A stretch of 18,408 nt of DNA from the NCBI GenBank assembly GCA_964459515.1, contig CAYWML010000027.1, forward strand, positions 1-18,408. Direction: 5' to 3'. A program made the position numbers and the translations under genes. Source of the DNA: Scatosoma sp964459515. GTDB taxonomy: Bacteria; Bacillota; Clostridia; Christensenellales; Borkfalkiaceae. The notes under the pieces are model-generated. The model did no database searches. It was not told the origin of the DNA and worked only from the letters and a program-made list of their open reading frames with translations. Shown in pieces: positions 7,437 through 13,451 of this stretch; the first letter of the stretch is position 1, and each line of letters starts with the position of its first letter.

Positions 7437-8723
7437 TTAACGTACGGTGACTTCTTCGTTTTCAAAATCGAGGTTCGCCGCGAAGAACGCGACCATGCCC
7501 CGTACATATTCCGCGTAATCGGAAAGGGCGAAACATTCGCATGCGGCGTGCATGGCAAGCTGCGCCATGCCGACGTCGGCGGCTTGCATACCCGTGTGGC
7601 GTAACGCCGCCGCGCCCAGCGTGCTGCCGCTACGCATATCGTTACGGTTGAAAAAATGTTGATAGGGCACGTCGGCTTTTTCCCAGATCGTTTGTAAAAT
7701 CGCCGTCGATACGCCGCCTGTCACGTATGCGCCGTTGGCGTGGTGCTTGATAACTATACCGCCGCCAAGGCGGACTTTGTTCGTCGGATCGGCATATTCG
7801 GGGTGATTGGGGTGCACGGCGTGCGCGTTGTCCGCCGACAAGAGGAAGGACGAAGCGAGGGCTTTGTAATATTCGGCGTCGTCGAAGCGGAGCGCGTAGG
7901 CAATTCTGCGCAAGGTGTTTTCGAGAAAATCGCCGTCCGCGCCGCGTACGGTGGCGTTACCGACTTCCTCGCTGTCCATGCAGGCGGCTACGCAAATGCC
8001 GCTACGCGGAGCTTCTTCCTCCGTCAAAATCGCTTCTAAGGAGGCATACATGCTCGTCAAATTATCGATTCGAGGGGAAGCGACGAATTCGTCGTGAAAG
8101 CCGAATCGGTAGGGCGTTTCCGCGTTGACGAGGAATAAATCGTCCGCGATTACGCCCTCGCCTGCGATACGCGCGTAAAATGCTTTCGTATCGGGCGCGT
8201 CTTCCGCAAGGCTGAGCAAGGGTTGCAAATCGACTTGCTTTTGCACGGCTACGCCGTCGTTGACGTTGCGGTTTTGGTGAATGGCAACGGAGGGAATGCA
8301 GAGGGTAAACGGCGCAGTCACCGTTTCTGTCCGCAAAACGTTTCCGTCGCGTTTTACCACTCTTCCTGCGAGCAAAAGCGGTCTGTCGAGATAGGAATGC
8401 CAAGCCGCGCCGCCGTACGGTTCGGTGTTCAAGACGGCGTAGAGACTCGTTTTTTGCAAGGGGTTCGCTTTAAGTTTCAGCATGGGGGAGTCGGTATGCG
8501 AAGCGATGATTTTATAGGAAAAATCGTTTAACGCGCCGACGGTGAAGGCGATGATCGCGCTGTCGTCGCGCACGACGAAATATTTTCCGCCTTCGCAAAT
8601 TTGCCAATCCTCGTTTTCCGCGAGTTTGGTGAAACCGCGGCTAAGAAGCAGAGCCGAAGCTTGTTCGCAAGCGTGGTAAGCGGTGGGGGAATTTTTCAAA
8701 AATTCGATAAGTTGTTCCGACAT
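7437..8723 (-). CDS. apeB: M18 family zinc aminopeptidase (ApeB / aspartyl aminopeptidase-like)
   Basis: A 428-residue M18 enzyme. Visible ligands are H76 and D78 (ASHTDSP), D220 (SPRIDN), E252-E253 (MDSEEVGN), D298 (SADNAHAVHPN) and H392 (QLAMHAA). These motifs and the length match the ApeB/aspartyl aminopeptidase branch, whose members prefer acidic N-terminal residues; the substrate here is inferred. The frame stays open for another 135 codons upstream (to 9128), but that stretch runs through hairpins and tandem repeats. The start MSEQLIEFLK at 8721-8723 has AAGGAAG (complement of 8731-8737) seven bases upstream, and the family begins at this point. It is convergent with the ApeA-type gene and clearly diverged from it, so the pair is an old paralogous arrangement or two acquisitions, not a recent duplication. 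Confidence 0.93.
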   Translation of the reverse strand: MSEQLIEFLKNSPTAYHACEQASALLLSRGFTKLAENEDWQICEGGKYFVVRDDSAIIAFTVGALNDFSYKIIASHTDSPMLKLKANPLQKTSLYAVLNTEPYGGAAWHSYLDRPLLLAGRVVKRDGNVLRTETVTAPFTLCIPSVAIHQNRNVNDGVAVQKQVDLQPLLSLAEDAPDTKAFYARIAGEGVIADDLFLVNAETPYRFGFHDEFVASPRIDNLTSMYASLEAILTEEEAPRSGICVAACMDSEEVGNATVRGADGDFLENTLRRIAYALRFDDAEYYKALASSFLLSADNAHAVHPNHPEYADPTNKVRLGGGIVIKHHANGAYVTGGVSTAILQTIWEKADVPYQHFFNRNDMRSGSTLGAAALRHTGMQAADVGMAQLAMHAACECFALSDYAEYVRGMVAFFAANLDFENEEVTVR

Positions 8724-8730
8724 ATTTTTT

Positions 8731-8737
8731 CTTCCTT
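8731..8737 (-). promoter_or_regulatory. apeB: Ribosome binding site deciding the apeB start
   Basis: On the minus strand this reads AAGGAAG, seven bases before the ATG at 8721-8723. It supports the short protein over the open-frame extension into the repeats. TATACAAT on the minus strand just upstream (8751-8759 region) could be a -10, but no matching -35 is seen. Confidence 0.7.
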
Positions 8738-8801
8738 TATTTGGAGTGACATTGTATAAAGCTATCGAGCAGGCGTGCCGTCGCGCCCGATAAACCCAAG
8801 G

Positions 8802-8848
8802 CAAGGAATATAGTTCCTTGTGGTGGTGCAGGGGGCAACGCCCCACTG
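8802..8848. other. Pair of perfect hairpins upstream of apeB
   Basis: CAAGGAA (8802-8808) pairs with TTCCTTG (8814-8820) around TATAG. Directly after it, GGGGC (8832-8836) pairs with GCCCC (8840-8844) around AAC, extended by CAG with CTG outside a single bulged A. Neither is followed by a T-run on either strand. They lie between apeB and the tandem repeats and may be part of a further mobile repeat; function unknown. Confidence 0.55.
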
Positions 8849-8856
8849 TGAAAACG

Positions 8857-9072
8857 AACGCCGACGGGCGTTTCAGCGGCGAAAGCCGACTAGCGTTTCC
8901 GCCTGACGGCGGAGATTGCCGCGGCGCGAATGCGCCTCGCAACGACGAGCTTGCGTTTCCGCCCGACGGCGGAGATTGCCGCGGCGCGAATGCGCCTCGC
9001 AATGACGAGCTTGCGTTTCCGCCTGACGGCGGAGATTGCCGCAGTCGCGCGTATCGCGCTCCTTCGCAATGG
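8857..9072. repeat. Tandem array of the palindromic repeat: long-form copy plus two more units, 60-bp period
   Basis: The array opens with AACGCC-GACG-GGCGTT (8857-8872), as in copy 2. Three units of GCGTTTCCGCC...GGCGG...ATTGCC...GCAAT then begin at 8893, 8953 and 9013, exactly 60 bp apart. Units 1 and 2 differ by only two substitutions (loop TGAC/CGAC and AACGAC/AATGAC). Unit 3 begins identically but ends with the GCAGTCGCGCG subtype found at 752-800. There are no unique spacers, so this is not CRISPR. Translations through it give repeated LAFPPDGGDCR-type peptides, which are artefacts. Interval 8724-9140 contains no gene. Confidence 0.85.
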
Positions 9073-9099
9073 CGGGAAAGGGCGTGGCGGTATTCGGTG

Positions 9100-9132
9100 G
9101 AAAAAGCGGCTCGCCCCGAAAAAGGCAAGCCG
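9100..9132 (-). terminator. Intrinsic terminator of the minus-strand lipoprotein gene
   Basis: Read on the minus strand, CGGCTTGCC (from 9132 to 9124) pairs with GGCGAGCCG (9115 to 9107) with one G-U, followed by CTTTTTC. The wobble pair is allowed only in minus-strand RNA, which agrees with its position eight bases past the stop at 9141. Confidence 0.85.
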
Positions 9133-9140
9133 TTTACGCG

Positions 9141-10115
9141 TTATGCTTTTTGATAGGAAGCCGATTGCAATTCGTAAATTATCGTGCCCAATTCGTAGGC
9201 GACGGGCGATTCCAAACGAAGCATTACGTTATGGTAAACGTTGTCTTTGCCTGCGCCGAGATTGCTTGCGATCCACGCCGTTTGCGTTGCGCCCGAATTT
9301 TTCGCGTCGATCTGTACGGTGACGGGGCGATATTTAATTGTCGCCTTCGTCGCTTCTTCCTCCGCGTTCTTGCGGTAGGAAAAGTCTTTGCTTTCCGCCG
9401 TGGAGAAATTGACTTTCAATTTCTGTACCGCGTCGGAGAACGGAGCATAGCAAAGCAACGTACCGCTCGACGTGCTGTCGGGAAAGGCGCGCAACGATAA
9501 AAGCAACTGTTCGTTGTCGATGTAGCTGTATTTATCGGCGTCGTCCAACGCGAACGAAGAAGTTTTACTGCTTTTTGCGGATTGCATGTCCTCGTTTAAT
9601 TCCGTCACCGTTGCGGTGTGCGCGACGTAATCCGTCTTTACGGCGTAGCGGAACGTTTGGAAACAGTCGGCTACGGCGGCTACGGAAGCGTTAAGCGGAG
9701 AGGCGGTGCATAAGGTCTTTTCCGAGTACAACGGCTCTAACGATTTGGCGTACAAGCGTACGCGCGATTCGACGGAATCCTGTTGCGGGGCGGAAGAAAC
9801 GCCCTTATAGGTATAGGTTGCCGCGACGTCCAATTTGGTCGTGTAGTCATAGTATTCCGCGCCGTCTTCTTGGACGTATTGCAATTCGGTGACGTACGTG
9901 CCCGTATAGTTTACGGCGTACGAAACCGTGCTGTTTTCGTTGGCGTCGAAGGATACTTTATATTCCAGCTTTTCGTAAAAACCATCGGCGGAAGCGAGCA
10001 CGTTGCTCTTCCAATAATCGTCGAAAGCAATTTTTTGATCGCTTGCCGTGCAGGCGACGCTCGTCGTAAGACAGAGCAACAGCGCGAGCGCGCCTATTCG
10101 TTTTTTAATTTTCAT
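9141..10115 (-). CDS. Predicted lipoprotein of unknown function
   Basis: A 324-residue exported protein that I do not recognise. It begins MKIKK, then a hydrophobic stretch (residues 7-20), then a lipobox-like SVAC with C22 as the probable lipidated residue, followed by polar TASDQK. The -3 serine is less common than leucine, so a signal-peptidase II site is likely but not certain. The mature part is rich in Ser, Thr, Tyr, Asp and Ala, with alternating hydrophobic residues that suggest beta strands, and has no enzyme motif. The start has GGAG (complement of 10123-10126 region) about seven bases upstream. It has its own promoter and terminator and is divergent from addB, so it is probably monocistronic. 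It would be anchored on the outer face of the cell membrane. Confidence 0.8.
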   Translation of the reverse strand: MKIKKRIGALALLLCLTTSVACTASDQKIAFDDYWKSNVLASADGFYEKLEYKVSFDANENSTVSYAVNYTGTYVTELQYVQEDGAEYYDYTTKLDVAATYTYKGVSSAPQQDSVESRVRLYAKSLEPLYSEKTLCTASPLNASVAAVADCFQTFRYAVKTDYVAHTATVTELNEDMQSAKSSKTSSFALDDADKYSYIDNEQLLLSLRAFPDSTSSGTLLCYAPFSDAVQKLKVNFSTAESKDFSYRKNAEEEATKATIKYRPVTVQIDAKNSGATQTAWIASNLGAGKDNVYHNVMLRLESPVAYELGTIIYELQSASYQKA

Positions 10116-10159
10116 TTTCTATCTCCGTAGGGCGCAAAATGAGCCTTTTATTGGTTTGT

Positions 10160-10184
10160 CGGTTGCCGAATGTTCGCGCAACCG
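10160..10184. promoter_or_regulatory. Inverted repeat at the lipoprotein transcription start
   Basis: CGGTTGC (10160-10166) and GCAACCG (10178-10184) are exact inverted repeats around an 11-base centre that itself contains CGAA/TTCG. The element begins about where minus-strand transcription should start (near 10183), so it is either an operator or a hairpin at the very 5' end of the mRNA. Confidence 0.5.
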
Positions 10185-10189
10185 ATATT

Positions 10190-10218
10190 ATTATACCACA
10201 TCTTTTCGAATTTGTAAA
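10190..10218 (-). promoter_or_regulatory. Promoter of the lipoprotein gene
   Basis: On the minus strand: TTTACA (complement of 10213-10218), a 17-bp spacer, then TATAAT (complement of 10190-10195) preceded by TGG, an extended -10. The predicted leader is about 68 bases. Confidence 0.8.
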
Positions 10219-10258
10219 AACAAAATAGAGATTTCCCGAAAATAATTGTGAAAAAAAG

Positions 10259-10288
10259 CTGAAATTTTGCCTGCGTATGTGTTATAAT
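10259..10288 (+). promoter_or_regulatory. Promoter of the addBA operon
   Basis: TATAAT (10283-10288) preceded by TGT forms an extended -10. The best -35 is CTGAAA (10259-10264, 4 of 6 matches) at 18 bp. Transcription would start near 10295, so the ATG at 10277 cannot be the start of addB. It is back to back with the lipoprotein promoter, about 40 bp apart. Confidence 0.7.
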
Positions 10289-10311
10289 ATATTCGTAGAA
10301 AGCATGGAAAC

Positions 10312-10317
10312 GGGAGG
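10312..10317 (+). promoter_or_regulatory. addB: Ribosome binding site deciding the addB GTG start
   Basis: GGGAGG sits seven bases before GTG at 10325. The in-frame ATG codons at 10277 and 10304 have no ribosome site, and 10277 lies upstream of the -10 box. Confidence 0.8.
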
Positions 10318-10324
10318 CGAACGG

Positions 10325-13300
10325 GTGAACGCGGTAATAAAAGCGAATACCATGGCGCAGTGCATGGAAAGCATGGCGGAGTACGCGGCGGCGTACGAAG
10401 CGCAAGGCGGACAAAATTTGATTTTTTGCGAGGATCGGCTAACTTTGCTTGCCGAGCGCGCGATTTTGGAAAAGCTCGGAGGGACGTTCTCTTCGGGTGT
10501 GGCGACTTTTGCGCGGTTTTTGAAAAGCGACGAAAAGATACTCACCAAGCAAGGCTCGGTGATGGCGGTGGGCGAGATTATGACGCGTTTGCAGGAGGAA
10601 AAGCGGTTGCAATGCTTTACGAGCGTGGCCTCCGTCGGGGGGAACGCAGGCTGTATTTACGAAACGTTGGCGCAATTTTCCGCTTCGGAAATCACGCCGA
10701 CGGTGCTTCGCGACAGCCTTGCGCGGCTTCCCGAAGATATGTTGAAACGCAAATTGTCCGATTTGCTTTTGATCTACGAGGAATATCTTCGTTTTCTTTC
10801 CGAACGCGGATATTTGGACGAGAGCCAATATCTTGCTTTGTTGCCGCCCATTTTGCGCGAACATAAGTGGCTGTCGGGCACGAACGTCTTTTTTCTCGGC
10901 TATACGTCGTTCACGATGCAGGCGCGCGAGTTAATCCGCGCCGTAGTCGAAACGGCGGACAACGTCGTGGGGATTTTTTGCGGCGGCGAAGCGGAGCTGT
11001 ACGCAAATCATGCGGCGGAAACCTTCGCGAAAGTTTGCGGCGAATACGGCAAAGTGCAAATTCGCAGCGTGGGAAAGCCGCTCCGAGGCGAGGCGGAACA
11101 GCTTCGGCGCGGTTTGTTCGATCCCGTTCGCGTGGGCGCGTATATGCCGACGGACAAGCTGTTTGTTTACGAGGCGGCGGATAAGACGGCGGAGGCGGAG
11201 TACGTCGCCGTGAAAATCCGTCGCGCGCTTGCCGAAGATCCGAAGCTTCGCTATCGCGATTTCGCCGTTTTGGCTTCGGACGTCGCCGCCTATTCGTTGC
11301 CGCTTAAAAAAGCGTTTGCGGAATACGGCATTCCTTACTTTATCGACGAAAAACGTTCGTTGAAAGCGCATCCGCTCAGTCGTTTCCTGCTCGATTGTTT
11401 CCGCGTGGCGAAGGAACGCTATTCGGTGGCTTCCGTGCAGTCGTTGGCGGAGAACGTGTTTTTCGGCGAAAGCGACGAATATCGCAACTATCTGTTGAAA
11501 TTCGCCAACTATCGCGGCGGCGCGAAACGGGAGATCAAAAGCGGCGAAGCCGTTGCCGCGTTCGATCGGGAGAAATTGCTCGACGGGCGCGCGCGTATGC
11601 TGAAAGCAACCGAGGGCATAAAACCGAAAGCGAGCGGAAAAGCGTATTGCGCGGCGGTGCGAGCGATCTTGGTCGCTTTCGACGCGGAAAATCGCTTGGA
11701 ACAGCTGGAAAAGGACGTCGGCGACGTGGCGTGGAAGGGGTATTTGACACAAATCGGCAGAACGCTCGACGAAGTGCTTGCCGAAGCGGAACTTTTGACG
11801 GGGGATAAGCCGATGACGGCGGCGAGCTTTGCCGCGGTGTTGGAGGACGGGCTTGCGGCGACGGAAATATCTTTGATACCGTTGAAAGCGGACGCCGTAT
11901 TCGTCGGAGATATTACGGACAGCCGCGTGCAGCGCGCGCATACGCTGTTTGCCGTCGGAATGACGGACGATGTGCCGCGGCGTTCGTCCGATACGGCGAT
12001 TGTATCGGATAAAGAAATCAAACGGCTTTCCGAAGTGCAAGCCTTGCTTGAACCTACGGTTGCCGAGGTGAATTTGCGCGCGAGGGAGAGCGTAGGCTTG
12101 AATTTGTGCGCTTTTACGCACGCTTTGCATTGCAGCTATCCGCTGGCTTCGGACGGGAGCGAACCGTCGCTTAGCGAAGTGTTTCTCTATTTGCACAGGC
12201 TTTTCGCGCCGAGCGGCAAAAAACTACCGCGCGCGAAAACGTTGTCCGCGGCGGATCTGCCGTACGTCTGTTCCGCGCCCGTACCTGCGGTGCGGCAGTT
12301 GCTGTCGGAAAAAAGCCGTTTCGAAAGCGGCGTTGCCGACTCGCGAAAGACGTATTCTTCGTTGTACGAAGCGTTGCGCGAAAAAGGCGTTTTGGAAGAG
12401 GACGATTTACGGATAGACGGGGGGCAGGTACGCGTTGAACAGGGGAAAGCGTTGTTTTTTCGCGACGGGCGGATATCGCCTACGGCGTTGGAGGAGTATT
12501 TCGCTTGCCCGTTTCGGCATTTTGCCGCGCGCGGCTTGCGCTTGAAAGAGCGCGAGGAGGCGGCGGTGCTTTCCGTCGATACGGGGAACTTTATACACGA
12601 ATTGTTGGAACGGACGGTGAAGCGCAGTCGCGAGTTCGAAACGGAGGCTGCGTTCCGCGCCTACGCGCGCGAAACGGCGGCGGAGCTGTTGCAGGCTTCC
12701 GTGTACGTCGCGCAACAGGACACCGAGGCAGGCGTGTATTTTTCGGATAAATTGCTTGCCGAGGGCGTGGACGTGGCGGCGGCGGCATATCGGCAGGTGG
12801 TCGATTCCGAATTTGAAGTGGAGCGTACGGAAGCGATCGTTTCCACGGACTTGTTCCGCGGCAAAGTAGACCGCGTGGACGGCACGAAAAAATACGTGCG
12901 CGTTATCGATTACAAAACGGGCAGTATAGACGATCAGGCTTCCTCGTACTATACGGGCAGAAAATTGCAATTGGAGCTGTACATGTCCGAGTTGAAGGGG
13001 GAACGCGTTCCCGCCGGCGTGCTGTATTTTCCGGCTTCGGTGGATTACGGCACGGAGGAAGAGGGGCGTTTTCGTATGCGCGGTTTCTTAAACGGCGATA
13101 CGGAGGCGTTGCTTTGCGGCGACAAGACGTTGGCAACGGCGGCGGAAACGCAGAAGAGCGAACATTTCCCCGCCGCGTTGAAAAATTCCGTGCAGTCGAA
13201 ACGGGTAATGGACGAACAGACTTTTCGCGATTTTCTCGATTACGCCGTATTCGTCGCGCGGCAGGGCTGTAAGGAGTTGCAGGAAGGATTTATCGCGCCG

Positions 13301-13450
13301 TCGCCCTACGACGGGAGTTGCGCTTATTGCCGTTACGGCGGCATGTGCGGCTTCCACAAGGAGCACGCGCGATCGCGCAAGGAAAACGGCATAGACGCGC
13401 CGCAGATTGCGAATATAGCGAAAGATACGCGCGAGGGAAGGGAGGACTGA
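10325..13450 (+). CDS. addB: ATP-dependent helicase/nuclease subunit B (AddB/RexB)
   Basis: A 1041-residue protein (GTG start) that pairs with AddA to resect DNA double-strand ends for RecA loading. The C-terminal RecB-type nuclease is intact: H758 (GNFIHELLE), D849 (GKVDRVD) and D862/K864 (VIDYKTG). The four cysteines of the 4Fe-4S staple are present: C728 (FACPFRHF), C999, C1002 and C1008 (CAYCRYGGMC). The N-terminal half has the helicase-like AddB fold, recognisable in NLIFCEDRLTLLAERAI near residues 33-49. The Walker A motif normally at the very start (GRAGSGKS-like) is absent and the place is taken by KANTMAQCM, so ATP binding by this subunit is doubtful. Length is slightly below Bacillus AddB (about 1160). 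The stop is one base before the addA ATG, so translation is tightly coupled. Confidence 0.93.
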   Translation: MNAVIKANTMAQCMESMAEYAAAYEAQGGQNLIFCEDRLTLLAERAILEKLGGTFSSGVATFARFLKSDEKILTKQGSVMAVGEIMTRLQEEKRLQCFTSVASVGGNAGCIYETLAQFSASEITPTVLRDSLARLPEDMLKRKLSDLLLIYEEYLRFLSERGYLDESQYLALLPPILREHKWLSGTNVFFLGYTSFTMQARELIRAVVETADNVVGIFCGGEAELYANHAAETFAKVCGEYGKVQIRSVGKPLRGEAEQLRRGLFDPVRVGAYMPTDKLFVYEAADKTAEAEYVAVKIRRALAEDPKLRYRDFAVLASDVAAYSLPLKKAFAEYGIPYFIDEKRSLKAHPLSRFLLDCFRVAKERYSVASVQSLAENVFFGESDEYRNYLLKFANYRGGAKREIKSGEAVAAFDREKLLDGRARMLKATEGIKPKASGKAYCAAVRAILVAFDAENRLEQLEKDVGDVAWKGYLTQIGRTLDEVLAEAELLTGDKPMTAASFAAVLEDGLAATEISLIPLKADAVFVGDITDSRVQRAHTLFAVGMTDDVPRRSSDTAIVSDKEIKRLSEVQALLEPTVAEVNLRARESVGLNLCAFTHALHCSYPLASDGSEPSLSEVFLYLHRLFAPSGKKLPRAKTLSAADLPYVCSAPVPAVRQLLSEKSRFESGVADSRKTYSSLYEALREKGVLEEDDLRIDGGQVRVEQGKALFFRDGRISPTALEEYFACPFRHFAARGLRLKEREEAAVLSVDTGNFIHELLERTVKRSREFETEAAFRAYARETAAELLQASVYVAQQDTEAGVYFSDKLLAEGVDVAAAAYRQVVDSEFEVERTEAIVSTDLFRGKVDRVDGTKKYVRVIDYKTGSIDDQASSYYTGRKLQLELYMSELKGERVPAGVLYFPASVDYGTEEEGRFRMRGFLNGDTEALLCGDKTLATAAETQKSEHFPAALKNSVQSKRVMDEQTFRDFLDYAVFVARQGCKELQEGFIAPSPYDGSCAYCRYGGMCGFHKEHARSRKENGIDAPQIANIAKDTREGRED

Positions 13451-13451
13451 T

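Noticed and set aside
8893..9072. CRISPR array
   Set aside because: The units are contiguous palindromes with no distinct spacers of constant length, the related units elsewhere are single, and no cas genes are present.
8724..9128. 135-codon N-terminal extension of the minus-strand M18 gene
   Set aside because: It runs through hairpins and repeats, has no family similarity, and a good ribosome site and the family start are at 8723.
8818..9153. Open frame on the plus strand giving repeated LAFPPDGGDCR-type peptides
   Set aside because: It is a translation of the 60-bp tandem palindromes with no ribosome site; the periodicity comes from the DNA repeat (60 is divisible by 3).
10277..10324. ATG at 10277 or 10304 as the addB start
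   Set aside because: 10277 overlaps the promoter, neither has a ribosome site, and GTG 10325 has GGGAGG at ideal spacing.
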